Counted from the first letter of the stretch, positions 1 to 8,793 are shown. The stretch is 37,068 bases of DNA from Rhizobium sp. P40RR-XXII (GCF_012641405.1 NZ_JABAII010000032.1:1-37068), one strand, 5' to 3'. Numbers and translations are program-made. The notes: generated by a model not told the origin, from the sequence alone.

Positions 1-127
1 GACCAACAAGCCGCACCTGCAATTTAGGAGCATCTTCATCCATGATTTGGTGTCCACCTATTTTTTGGTGGACACTTCATGCCTCAGAGCGCTGCGCCTC
101 AAAAGGCGCACCGAAATTCGCGCTTAC
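1..127 (-). mobile_element. IS66-family element, left end with start of tnpA (partial, runs off window)
   Basis: On the minus strand an ATG at 43 opens MDEDAPKLQVRLVG before the window ends. This matches the opening of the second IS66-type copy (MANEDEKLRVKLVG, ATG at 9694). Both starts lie 83-84 bases inside a terminal sequence that begins GTAAGCG on the minus strand (here 121-127), which is the usual IS66 end. The element therefore reads leftwards out of the window and only its 5' end is visible. Whether the rest is intact cannot be judged. Base 127 is taken as the outer edge because recognisable IS21-like coding sequence begins at 128. Confidence 0.72.
50..75 (-). promoter_or_regulatory. 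Leader hairpin occluding the tnpA ribosome-binding site
   Basis: A perfect 9-bp inverted repeat (GTGTCCACC at 50-58, GGTGGACAC at 67-75) with an 8-base loop sits just upstream of the IS66 tnpA ATG at 43. On the minus-strand RNA the second arm contains AGGTGG, the only Shine-Dalgarno-like sequence before the start, so the fold would hide it. The other IS66 copy has the same hairpin with one mismatch (about 9701-9724). Control of transposase translation is inferred from this arrangement. Confidence 0.5.
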
Positions 128-177
128 GTCCGGATATCCCTCACGGTCGTTCGTCTTGCTTGCTTCCGTCTCGGCAT
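128..177 (-). pseudogene. IS21-family istA, first ~17 codons, cut by the IS66 element
   Basis: A minus-strand ATG at 177, preceded by GAGGGG, opens MPRRKQARRTTVRDIRT and stops abruptly where the IS66 end (GTAAGCG) begins at 127. IS21-family IstA proteins commonly begin with a similar short basic stretch followed by a helix-turn-helix, so this looks like an istA start destroyed by the IS66 insertion. Only 17 residues support it. The repeats at 259-350, upstream of this start, fit the multiple terminal repeats of IS21 elements. Confidence 0.45.
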
Positions 178-258
178 CGGCCCCTCTCAACGTTGTCGTG
201 AGAAGCCTAATGATCAAAACGGCGCTGCTCGAACCAACCCTCAAACCGCCGCCGGAAA

Positions 259-350
259 CTGTCCGGGATTTAGCGGAATCACTGTCCGGGAATTACTGAA
301 AACTGTGTCCGGAGATTACCGGAAATCCTGTCCGGACTTTGCCGAAACCC
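259..350. repeat. Four 23-bp imperfect direct repeats (probable IS21 terminal repeats)
   Basis: TGTCCGG occurs at 260, 283, 306 and 329, an exact 23-base period. Each unit has the form (C/G)TGTCCGG, then an A/T-rich core, then CGGAA or CGAAA-like bases. A weaker fifth unit may precede them. IS21-family elements carry several transposase-binding repeats at their ends, and a possible istA start lies just downstream on the minus strand, so that is the preferred reading. Iterons of a plasmid origin are an alternative, but no rep gene is nearby. Nothing coding is recognised in 351-541. Confidence 0.7.
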
Positions 351-478
351 GCAGACCAGTCGCAAGAAGCTGTAGTTTGAACTGGCGGGAGGAGACGGAC
401 GCAGGCACAACAACTACAACGGGCGGATCATTGCCGCGCGACGATCAACGTGGAATTCTATCTCTATCGAGACATCTG

Positions 479-524
479 TCGCCCCGCCGCCGTTAAGTGA
501 TCCGGCCTGGCAATTGCGGGGCGA
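479..524 (-). terminator. GC-rich hairpin downstream of the repeat-containing glycosyltransferase
   Basis: TCGCCCCGC (479-487) and GCGGGGCGA (516-524) form a perfect 9-bp stem around a 28-base loop. It begins 17 bases after the stop codon of the minus-strand gene at 542-3556, at the downstream end of the operon. There is no T-tract after the stem, so a classical intrinsic terminator is not shown. It could also belong to the IS21 remnant. Confidence 0.35.
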
Positions 525-541
525 ACGTCAGGCCCGTCAAC

Positions 542-3500
542 TCAGGACCTCAAGATGTCGAGATATCTTGCCCCACAAATCTGAGGACTGTAGCGCTCCA
601 TTGTTTCCTTGGCAGCGCTTGCCAGCCGTCGGCATTTTTCGTGGTCCTCCGCACATTCGCGAAGCGCTACCGCCGCGGAGTCGATATCGGGTTCAAACCA
701 CATTTGATCCTGGAAAAATGCATAGTCTCCGGGAAAAACAGGGATCTGCACGCCTTTAACGAGCCAGCTATTGCTATCGTCCATAAAATCGAGGTTACCG
801 GAACAGCCGGAGGCGATGACAGGAATCCCCATCGCCATTGCCTCGGCCATAAGGCGGCCGAAGCCTTCTGCCCGGTGAAGGGACAAGACCGCGTCACAAC
901 ATTGTAGCAGTTCATAGTATTCGAGACGATCCATGACCTTGTCTCGAATGAGGATCCGATCATCGATGACAGCCTTGCGCATGCATTCACGCCAGAGTGA
1001 ATCGTCGAGCGTATTCATCGCCTTGACGATCAGCCGTGCCTTGCTGTGCGCCGCGGCAGGGAACGCCTTTTGAAACGCCTGGATTGCACCGAGTGGATTC
1101 TTGCGTGAGATGGAAGACGCGCCGTCGAAGCTGGTGAAAACAACGAAGCTGTCGTTTTCCAGGTCGAATTTCGAGCGTGGCACCACGCGGACATCGGGCA
1201 CGAGCACCGGCAATGGCACCTTGATGACCGGCTTATCCGTCGCACCCCTAAAGGCACGTGCGGAATGTTCCGAGTGGCACCAGATTTCATCAACCAACTC
1301 CATCGCGATCTTTGCCGGTGGAGGAAATCGCTCCAGTTCCCATTGCCAGAAGCCGATCTTTCGACGTGCCGTGAAAGCACGGGGACCGACCTTGTTCAAA
1401 AGGGTCATCGTATCGAAGGCCGGCATGACGTAGATCATGACGTCGCCATCGAATGCGGCCATTCTGGCCTCGACAGAGGGTTCATCGATCGCCTGCCGCG
1501 CCATGATGGCCCATGGGGCTTTGACCACTGTCGGCTTGATCCCGACTTCATTTAGTGAAGCCCGGAGCAGACGAATATCCTCTCCAAGCCCGAATTCGCC
1601 CTTCGGGTAACCGACGAGTGAAATGTTGGGTGCAGGCGCTTCCGATGCGGGGGCTTCTCCAGACTTCGTGAATGTAATTGCTGCTGCGACATCGTGAATT
1701 GAAGCGGCAACCGTGTTGTCGGTTCCTGAGATCCGCCCCGCCGTTTTCCCGAAATATTCGCTTTGTCCACAATTGAACCACCAGTCCCAAAAGGCAGGAA
1801 CGGCTTGTGGCTTGTTAAGATCGAATGCACTCTGGAGGTCTGGCCTGTTGCGATAGATGAGCGACATCAGAGGCGTAGGGGTATGGGAGAGCTTGCCGCC
1901 TGCGTCGCGCACATGGTTGAAGTGAATCGCGTTCATGAGGTCGTCCAGTGCGTGACTGCCGTTGGCCAGGACAGGTTCAAGCTGCGAGATGGCGCCGTAG
2001 CGGATGGCATCGTATGGGCTTGCCTCTGCATCGCCCTGCTGCAGTCCGCCGAGAAGGGCAGTGGCATGTTGGGCCGCAATCCAATCCGAGCTGCCGAGAT
2101 ATTCGTCCTTTCCGTCGGCAAACCACCACGACCACAATCCCGTCAGGCCACCAGCCGTATCGAGATCGAACGCGGCCTGGAGGTCGGGCCTGTTACGATA
2201 GATGAGCGACATCAGAGGGGTGGGGGTATGGGAGATCTTGCCGTCAGCATCGAGCAGATGGTCAAAGTGAATGGCATTGACGAGATTGCGTGGAGAGCAG
2301 TCGTCATTGGTCAGGATAGTCTTGATCTGCGATAAGAGGTCATATCGCATCCCGTCGAATGCGCTGACTATCGCACTATTCCCTGGCCGCAACCCGCTGA
2401 GAAACTCCGATATTTCCGCTCTCAGCAGCGATGGCATTCCTTCGAAATACTCTTTCGATCCAGAGGTAAGCCACCACTGCCAGTAGTGTATCAGGCCGTC
2501 ATCGGTTTGGAGACTGAATGTTTGCCTGAGATCCGCTCTGTTGCGATGAACAAGCAACATTAATGGCGTAAGATGACCATCATCTCCATGGTGTACACGT
2601 AGAGATTTGCAATGAATCGAATCAAACGTTTGCCTGTCCGAATCACGGTCGATCAATCTCAACGACTTTATCTGCGATAAAGCCTCATAACGAAGAACAT
2701 CCCATGTGTCGGCCTCATGTTCGAGGCTATCCAGCAGAAAAAAAGCCTGTTTCTGCTTAATCCAAACGGCTCCGCCGAGATACTCGTCATGCCCATGTGA
2801 GAGCCACCACGTCCAGAACGCAAATACGCCCTCATGCGTATTCAGGTCCATCGTCGCGCGCAGGTCAGCTCTGTTTCGGTAAATTATCCATTGCAACGGT
2901 GTCGGCGAGACAAATCCGTTGTGTAGAAATGCGAAATGGAGTCTGTCCACGAGATCGCTGACCGGACCGGTTTCGTCCAATATCCAGGTCTTTAAATAGA
3001 CGAGCTGAAGGTAGCGAATTCCGTCGACGACGAGATCGGGAGCATTCTCGCCGTCATTCAGCGCCCCGCTGAGGACATTGACAATTTCCTGGGTTTGAAA
3101 CCAGTCAAGGTCTCCGAAATACTCCGCTCGCCCGGATTGCAGCCACCAATTCCAGAAGGCCAGGATGCCCTCCTGTGTGCTGATATCGTGTAGATCCCGT
3201 ATATCCTCACGATGGCGCTGAATGATCTGAAACAGCGGAGAGTTTGATGCGAAATTCTTATCTTCCGCTAGGATTGATAAATGAGTTTCAAAAAGAAAAT
3301 GCGGATCTATGGCTGCGGACAGGCCCTCGAAGGTATGCCGCCCGTGGCGAAGCCACCAATATACCAATTTATCCAGCCCAATATCGGTCTCGATATCATA
3401 TTGTAACTGAAAGGATGGCCCGCATGAGACCCAGGAGGAAATAACTCCCGTCGGCACGCAATAGCCAAAACAGACGCGTCGATAGCCTTGCCGCAGCAAA

Positions 3501-3556
3501 TCGCCGATATGCGAAGGAGCCGATCGCAAAATAGGAGATTGAATTTCGGCAGTCAT
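542..3556 (-). CDS. Large glycosyltransferase: six-unit tandem-repeat N-terminus plus GT4 domain
   Basis: This 1004-residue protein has two halves. Residues ~646-1004 form a GT4 (group 1) glycosyltransferase with an opening glycine-rich loop (GYPKGEFGLGED), the nucleotide-sugar signature HRAEGFGRLMAEAMAMG near 894-910, and the following GxPVIA strand. Residues ~45-620 hold a repeat of about 114 residues. Each unit carries PLxxxxxRxRxDLR/Q followed about 20 residues later by xWW(L/F)xxGxxEYFG. WW occurs near residues 67, 137, 250, 361, 477 and 592, giving six units with the first and last incomplete. I do not recognise the repeat as a named domain; it may bind a polymer or partner protein. There is no signal peptide or membrane segment, so the enzyme is cytoplasmic. 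It is the last gene of the minus-strand operon, 127 bases after the HAD gene. Acceptor and sugar are unknown. Confidence 0.9.
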   Translation of the reverse strand: MTAEIQSPILRSAPSHIGDLLRQGYRRVCFGYCVPTGVISSWVSCGPSFQLQYDIETDIGLDKLVYWWLRHGRHTFEGLSAAIDPHFLFETHLSILAEDKNFASNSPLFQIIQRHREDIRDLHDISTQEGILAFWNWWLQSGRAEYFGDLDWFQTQEIVNVLSGALNDGENAPDLVVDGIRYLQLVYLKTWILDETGPVSDLVDRLHFAFLHNGFVSPTPLQWIIYRNRADLRATMDLNTHEGVFAFWTWWLSHGHDEYLGGAVWIKQKQAFFLLDSLEHEADTWDVLRYEALSQIKSLRLIDRDSDRQTFDSIHCKSLRVHHGDDGHLTPLMLLVHRNRADLRQTFSLQTDDGLIHYWQWWLTSGSKEYFEGMPSLLRAEISEFLSGLRPGNSAIVSAFDGMRYDLLSQIKTILTNDDCSPRNLVNAIHFDHLLDADGKISHTPTPLMSLIYRNRPDLQAAFDLDTAGGLTGLWSWWFADGKDEYLGSSDWIAAQHATALLGGLQQGDAEASPYDAIRYGAISQLEPVLANGSHALDDLMNAIHFNHVRDAGGKLSHTPTPLMSLIYRNRPDLQSAFDLNKPQAVPAFWDWWFNCGQSEYFGKTAGRISGTDNTVAASIHDVAAAITFTKSGEAPASEAPAPNISLVGYPKGEFGLGEDIRLLRASLNEVGIKPTVVKAPWAIMARQAIDEPSVEARMAAFDGDVMIYVMPAFDTMTLLNKVGPRAFTARRKIGFWQWELERFPPPAKIAMELVDEIWCHSEHSARAFRGATDKPVIKVPLPVLVPDVRVVPRSKFDLENDSFVVFTSFDGASSISRKNPLGAIQAFQKAFPAAAHSKARLIVKAMNTLDDSLWRECMRKAVIDDRILIRDKVMDRLEYYELLQCCDAVLSLHRAEGFGRLMAEAMAMGIPVIASGCSGNLDFMDDSNSWLVKGVQIPVFPGDYAFFQDQMWFEPDIDSAAVALRECAEDHEKCRRLASAAKETMERYSPQICGARYLDILRS

Positions 3557-3683
3557 GATTATCCTGATATTGCTTGTCTGGTGGCCTACGCTAGACCGCT
3601 AGGTTCCGATCGAACTGGTATCCATATCAGATCTCGTCCTACGCGCGAAGCACCGATGACTGGCGGTCAAAGCGTGCCGCAAT

Positions 3684-5492
3684 TTAGTAGTGCGTCAACT
3701 TCCGCGGCTTCTTCCGGGCGAGAGCCCAGTCGTCAAAATCGGTGATACCTTCAAACAGAACGTCTTTTTTCCAATGGTTGTCCAGAATAAGGGAATGAAG
3801 CGGTGCGAGCAACGACTTCGGATTGAAGGGCAGTTTCATATCCGACATCGCACTGTAAAAATCGCTCGCGAATTTCCTGGCTCCATCGATGACCTGCTCC
3901 ACCGCCAGCAATAGATGGCTATCGCCATGCCGACGGGAGTCGGCCATCGATAGGACATCTCTTTCTGAAACCTGGAGAGATATTATGGAGTGATGGGGGG
4001 CCGAGAACAGAAACTCCACGACCACACGATTATTGTACATGGCCTTGATATCGCTCGAAAGGTAGTCCGGGCCGGCAAACATTGCTTTCATGTAGCTCTT
4101 CTTTTGACGAGCTAGGCATTCTTCGCTTTCTGTCAGAGCAAGATAATAGCCCGTCACGTCGAGCGGAAAACAGTCGGCAATGGCCGTCTCAAATGCCGAT
4201 TGTGTCGTTCCGTTCCAGCCGACGTCAACGATGGCAACTTGGTCATTCGGACGTATGCCAATATTAACCAAAGTGGAAAACACGCCCCGGCTATTTTCCT
4301 GACATGTTCTTAGGATGTGCCAGCGCAATGCGATGAGAAGATCGTGAATCCTTGGCAGAATATCTGCCGTAATCGTGACATCGCCACCCAATCCAAGATC
4401 ATCAAGCAACTTCTGTTCAGGTACGGGTACGTTTATTCTAGTGAACAGCTCCGCCGGGGTAAGGCCAAATGCGCCTGACGTCAGGAATGGCAGGAACGTG
4501 AGGAAATTATTCTCGTTTATCGATGCAAGCGTAAAGACGGTTCTGGAGCCCTTGAAATACGTAAAGGTGGCATCGATCGGATTCGGATCAAATTGACGTA
4601 TCTGATCTATGATATATCCATCGCGCGCCATGAGAAGCATATGACTGACCCCATCTGCGACAGCCTCCTTCTTCAGCCATTCATAGAAGGCAATCGCCGC
4701 GGGTCCGGCATAATGATAGCCCAGTGCCTGATAAGTGCCAGAATGAATGTCCTCCAGATGCTTTTTCGATAGACCTCTCGCGACCGAATATTCCGTCGAT
4801 TTTACTGTGGGCAGGACGGGCGGAACCCGGTCGTTTCGATAATGGAACACCTGCAGACCTTTTTCTGCTGCACGTTCCACGTCGGAGATCGGATTATCTC
4901 CAATATGAAGGATGCGACCCAGGGGGACGCCGGTTTCCTGCGCAATATAGCTGAAAAGCTCTCCTGTATCCCTCTTGGTGCAGTTCACTTCCGAGGAAAC
5001 GAAAATATCGACTACCGGAATATCGAAGGCTCGCAAGACATCTGCGAAATAGCTTTTCGGAAGATACATATCCGATGTGATGATGACCTTTTTCCCAGAG
5101 GATATAAATTTTTCGAAGGCTGCTACGACTTCCGTATTCGGCAGAGCGACGAGAAGCTCCATCTCATATTCTAGCGACATGATCTGATCGGAGTTCATAT
5201 CGTCATGAGAAAACTTCTCATAAATTCCGCGCATCGTAATTTCTTTTCGACCTTCGGAATGCATCTGCGCGAAGGCGTCGCTCTGTGCTTTTCGTCTGAT
5301 CTCACGAAAACCCTCGATTCCCGCGCGCTGTCCCACGAGGTCGAAGACATCCTCAGGATCGATCACCGTTCTCACAAAGAGCGTGTCAAAGAAGTCGAAG
5401 GATATGATGTCTGCATTTTGCGCAGATGCGATCAAATGCGAGAGAACATCGGTATCGAGCATATTGCCACCAGCCTGAATTTTGTCGGTCAT
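3684..5492 (-). CDS. HAD-superfamily protein of polysaccharide loci (COG5610-like)
   Basis: This 602-residue protein has an N-terminal HAD phosphatase fold. Motif I is FDFFDTL at residues 32-38 with the nucleophile and acid aspartates. Motif II lies in IITSDMYLP, and motif IV is HIGDNPISD. The remaining ~370 residues have no catalytic motif I can name and are typical of the long HAD proteins found among polysaccharide glycosyltransferase genes. The substrate is unknown; a sugar phosphate or a regulatory role in chain assembly are both possible. The ATG at 5492 overlaps the stop of the upstream GT2 gene as ATGA, so translation is probably coupled. An internal ATG ten codons in (MLDTDVL) is an alternative start. 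Confidence 0.82.
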   Translation of the reverse strand: MTDKIQAGGNMLDTDVLSHLIASAQNADIISFDFFDTLFVRTVIDPEDVFDLVGQRAGIEGFREIRRKAQSDAFAQMHSEGRKEITMRGIYEKFSHDDMNSDQIMSLEYEMELLVALPNTEVVAAFEKFISSGKKVIITSDMYLPKSYFADVLRAFDIPVVDIFVSSEVNCTKRDTGELFSYIAQETGVPLGRILHIGDNPISDVERAAEKGLQVFHYRNDRVPPVLPTVKSTEYSVARGLSKKHLEDIHSGTYQALGYHYAGPAAIAFYEWLKKEAVADGVSHMLLMARDGYIIDQIRQFDPNPIDATFTYFKGSRTVFTLASINENNFLTFLPFLTSGAFGLTPAELFTRINVPVPEQKLLDDLGLGGDVTITADILPRIHDLLIALRWHILRTCQENSRGVFSTLVNIGIRPNDQVAIVDVGWNGTTQSAFETAIADCFPLDVTGYYLALTESEECLARQKKSYMKAMFAGPDYLSSDIKAMYNNRVVVEFLFSAPHHSIISLQVSERDVLSMADSRRHGDSHLLLAVEQVIDGARKFASDFYSAMSDMKLPFNPKSLLAPLHSLILDNHWKKDVLFEGITDFDDWALARKKPRKLTHY

Positions 5493-7678
5493 ATCGCGTA
5501 ATCGAAATTGATGCCGTTCGGGTGAAGGTTGGGATTATAAAATGGATCATGCCGGAAGTACTTAGGGTGCTTCACATAAAGCGCGCGCATCTCTCTCTTG
5601 AGGCGTAGCGTTTTTTCCACATCCTCGCGATCAAGTCCGCGGCTCACGGATTCATGATGATATAATACCGCCTTCTGGCACATGACATTGTAGAGCCCTG
5701 CTTCATGCAGCCTGAAGCATAAGTCGACGTCATTATAAGCGATGGGGAAATTTTCGTCGAAACCGCCCACGCGCTCGAATTTCGTCTTTTGTACCATTAA
5801 ACAGGCGCCGGTTACCGCCAGCCAGTTATATTCAAGGAGATTCCGAACGAAGTAGCCGGGCATGTCGGGGGCGCTGCCCAGAAAGGCGTGTACGGGACCC
5901 TTTGCAAGATTCAGCACGCCGGAATGCTGTACGCGGTTACTGTTCGGATAAAGAAGCTTTGCACCAGCGGCTCCGATATGTGCCAATTGGGCGTAGCCGA
6001 TCATACGCTCCAAGAAATCCGGAGTGATAACCTCCGTATCGTCATTCAGGAAGAGAAGAAAATCGCCGTCGGAATGTGAGGCGCCGATATTGCAAAGCGC
6101 CGAAAAGTTGAATGGTGTATGGCTTCTGACGACAACGGCGACCTTGCTCTCGGAAAGAACGCGTAGGTAGTCGACCGTCGTTTTGTCCACGGATCCGTTG
6201 TCAACGATGACGATCTGCTTATGAGGATAGGTAGCCTTTTCGACTAAAGAATTCACGCAGCGTTTCAGAACATTCACATTGTCGCGCGTTGGAATGATGA
6301 TCGATACAAGGGGCTCGCCCCTTACGTGATAGTTGACCGAAAAATAGCCCGGCAAGGCATCCAAGGGCTCGACCGTCCCAGTCAAACCTCGCCGCTGTAG
6401 TGCGTCTTCCCTAACCCGGCGACTTGCATCCAGAACATACGGCTTTTCCGTCAGGGCGCCAGCTACCGAACCCGGAATGATACGCCAGTGATAAAGAACC
6501 TTGGGAATATGACGGATGTTTTGGGTTTTTTCCGTCAATCTCAGGATGAGATCCCAATCCTGACAACCATCATACTTGCTCCGCAAGCCACCGATATCCA
6601 GAAGGAGCTGGCGTCTGATGCACGATACATGGCACACGTACATAGTGCTCATCATGGTGTCCGGCGACCAATCCGGCTTGAAATGGGGCATGCTGAAGCG
6701 CCCATCGAGATCGATCTTGTCTTCGTCGCTGTAGATGTAATCCGCATCATATGCATCGACGCAGAGCGCCAGTTCGAAGAGACAATCCAGCGTCAGCTCG
6801 TCGTCATGATCGAGAAGAACGACATATTCGCCTGATGCCACCTCGATGCCGGCATTCGTCGCGCCGGCGATGCCACGATTTTCGCTCTGCCAATAAACTT
6901 TGATGCGCGGGTCCGTGAGTCGATCGAGCAAATCCTTTGCCTGCGGATTCGGACTGGCATCGTCAACGATGATGAGTTCCCAATGGGGGTACCACTGGCC
7001 GGTAACCGAGCCCAGCAGCTTTTGCATGAGTGGTTCGGGCGTATTGTATGAAGGGACGACGATGGAAAATGTCGGTTTCGTGGAAAGAGATGCAAGACGA
7101 TGACCGATATCCGCAGGCTCTTGCGGAGGGATGAACACGTATTCGCGCTTATCCTCGGCGATCTTGTAGATCCCATTTTCGAGAGAGAGAGCCGCAAGCG
7201 ATCTCTGCTGGTTGATCGCCTGGGACATATGCGGCCGGGACACAGGCAGATCGCCCAGATTATCGATCGTGGAAACGTAACCTAGGTAAACCGAACCGAT
7301 CGTCAGCCTTCCAGGTTGGCAACTCGGGTCGAACCGCAATGCCTTCGCTCCTTTTTCCAGGAGGATTGCAGCTGCGTATCTGTCTTGCTGAGCGTAAAAA
7401 CTCAGGGCGATACATTCTCGCTCATTGTAACCGCTGCCGCTATCGACATAAAGCGTGGGCTGCATCAACGACTGAATTCCGTCGGGAAAATCAATCATGA
7501 GCTCGTACATACCGGCAGACAACTCTCCACCCGGCCATTCCATTTGGAAATTGGGGTCGCCTCCAGTCATGTCATAGACGGAGATTTCTTCTGCGGAGCC
7601 CAGCAGGGTCAGATCGTTCCCAGCTCGAAGGTCCATCTTTCCAGGGACGAAGGAACTGAACACGAGAAATCCTTTCAC
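5489..7678 (-). CDS. Two-domain GT2 glycosyltransferase
   Basis: This 729-residue protein carries two GT-A (family 2) catalytic domains in tandem. The first, from about residue 200, shows FSIVVPSYN, IIVDDASPN, the metal site LDHDDE and the acceptor motif QDWD. The second, from about residue 460, shows VSIIIPTRD, IVDNGS, FLNDDTEV and a late YNDVDLCFRL. The first ~190 residues are a separate beta-rich-looking region with no motif I recognise. Two complete active sites suggest it adds two sugars or builds a short repeat, as in other bifunctional O-chain enzymes (inference). The start is GTG at 7678 with AAAGAA just upstream. It overlaps the HAD gene by 4 bases. About 150 bases separate it from the preceding GT4 gene, and I see no feature in them. 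Confidence 0.9.
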   Translation of the reverse strand: MKGFLVFSSFVPGKMDLRAGNDLTLLGSAEEISVYDMTGGDPNFQMEWPGGELSAGMYELMIDFPDGIQSLMQPTLYVDSGSGYNERECIALSFYAQQDRYAAAILLEKGAKALRFDPSCQPGRLTIGSVYLGYVSTIDNLGDLPVSRPHMSQAINQQRSLAALSLENGIYKIAEDKREYVFIPPQEPADIGHRLASLSTKPTFSIVVPSYNTPEPLMQKLLGSVTGQWYPHWELIIVDDASPNPQAKDLLDRLTDPRIKVYWQSENRGIAGATNAGIEVASGEYVVLLDHDDELTLDCLFELALCVDAYDADYIYSDEDKIDLDGRFSMPHFKPDWSPDTMMSTMYVCHVSCIRRQLLLDIGGLRSKYDGCQDWDLILRLTEKTQNIRHIPKVLYHWRIIPGSVAGALTEKPYVLDASRRVREDALQRRGLTGTVEPLDALPGYFSVNYHVRGEPLVSIIIPTRDNVNVLKRCVNSLVEKATYPHKQIVIVDNGSVDKTTVDYLRVLSESKVAVVVRSHTPFNFSALCNIGASHSDGDFLLFLNDDTEVITPDFLERMIGYAQLAHIGAAGAKLLYPNSNRVQHSGVLNLAKGPVHAFLGSAPDMPGYFVRNLLEYNWLAVTGACLMVQKTKFERVGGFDENFPIAYNDVDLCFRLHEAGLYNVMCQKAVLYHHESVSRGLDREDVEKTLRLKREMRALYVKHPKYFRHDPFYNPNLHPNGINFDYAI

Positions 7679-7830
7679 TCAATTCTTTTGCAGCCGTCAG
7701 ACCGCCAACAGCAGCGCTTTAGCAAGTGCATACCACGATCTAGGTTTTCCGGTCGAGCCAAAGCCAGCGTCGCATGACATAGTGGGGAACGCAGACACCC
7801 GAGCCTATTGGCGAACGGGTGCCCCAAGAG

Positions 7831-8793
7831 TCAACGCCCTACTTTCAATTTCAACAGCTCCAAGAGGTGCCTTGTCGGACCGGGTTGAAGATGACGGCTG
7901 CGCATCTCTTCCGTCAGTTGATTCCGGGTTCGAGTGTCCAGTGCAGTAGTGACTGCGGCCCGTATGGCTGTCGGATTGTTCGCCTCAACATAGATTTGCA
8001 ATGATCCAAACATTTCCCTCGACCACGGATGATCGTTCAGAACCATTGGACTTCCCGCCAGCGCTGCTTCCAGAGATGAAAATCCGGGGGCATCATCGCC
8101 AAGCTCGAGGTAGACGGAGCAGCTCTGCATGGCCGAGCGAAGGATCTCCGACGCTGGCTGCATATACGGCAGGAAGCGGACGTAATCGCCTGCGGCGGCG
8201 CGGCATTGATCGTAATAGCGCTTGTCGGCATATCCGCCGACGAAAACCAGCGGAATATTGATACCCTGGAGCGCCTCGATCGTCTCGAGCTGCCGCTTGT
8301 GTTCAGCGATTTGCCCAACCCAGAGGATGTATCTGTCGAGGCCATAAGCGGATTGGAAGAGGCCCTCTTCGGCCGGCTTGCCGAAACCGGGCGCAATGCC
8401 CGGTGGCACGACGGCAATCTTGTCATTGGCGATGACAAAATTCTTTTGGCAGAGGTCTTTCTCGACATTCGTGCGTAAGATGACCAGATCGGCGAGGTCG
8501 AGGTGACGCTGAACGACGTCATTTGCCTTGTGCTGCTGATCAAAGAAATTGAAATTCGGAATCAAGACAATCGGCTTTCCCGCAGCTTTTATATCCTGCA
8601 GCAGACCTTCGCCGCCGCCGTGAGCGGAAAAATGAATGACCGCGTCATAGGCGCTTAGGCGCCTGGAGTTCGGCCCATAAAGGTCTGCGCGAACACCGAC
8701 ATCGTTGATATATTCCGCTAGCTGATGCAGTTCCGTTTCCCCGCCGCCAGGCGACAGGAATGCTTGGTGGTAGGTGGTTAGCAAGAGTCGCAA
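7831..8793 (-). CDS. GT4 glycosyltransferase
   Basis: A GT4 family glycosyltransferase of about 320 residues. It starts RLLLTTYHQAFLSPGGGETEL, the donor-side glycine loop, and includes ILWVGQIAEHKRQ (C-terminal Rossmann start) and APGFSSLEAALAGSPMV (E-x7-E-like nucleotide-sugar region). The reading frame is open to 8940, but the residues before 8793 do not look like protein and run towards the IS5 relic. TTG at 8793 is chosen because AAAGGA (8801-8806) lies 7 bases upstream. It resembles the gene at 15129-16106 (same PGGGE start and LRSA..AC motif), so the two are probably paralogues. A transposon relic separates it from the upstream operon genes, so it may depend on read-through or a promoter in 8794-8971. 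The donor sugar is unknown. Confidence 0.83.
   Translation of the reverse strand: MRLLLTTYHQAFLSPGGGETELHQLAEYINDVGVRADLYGPNSRRLSAYDAVIHFSAHGGGEGLLQDIKAAGKPIVLIPNFNFFDQQHKANDVVQRHLDLADLVILRTNVEKDLCQKNFVIANDKIAVVPPGIAPGFGKPAEEGLFQSAYGLDRYILWVGQIAEHKRQLETIEALQGINIPLVFVGGYADKRYYDQCRAAAGDYVRFLPYMQPASEILRSAMQSCSVYLELGDDAPGFSSLEAALAGSPMVLNDHPWSREMFGSLQIYVEANNPTAIRAAVTTALDTRTRNQLTEEMRSRHLQPGPTRHLLELLKLKVGR

Noticed and set aside
1763..2335. Plus-strand 190-residue open frame opposite the repeat region of the large glycosyltransferase
   Set aside because: It is the mirror of the tandem repeats, with its own internal repetition explained by the minus-strand gene; no ribosome-binding site or family match.
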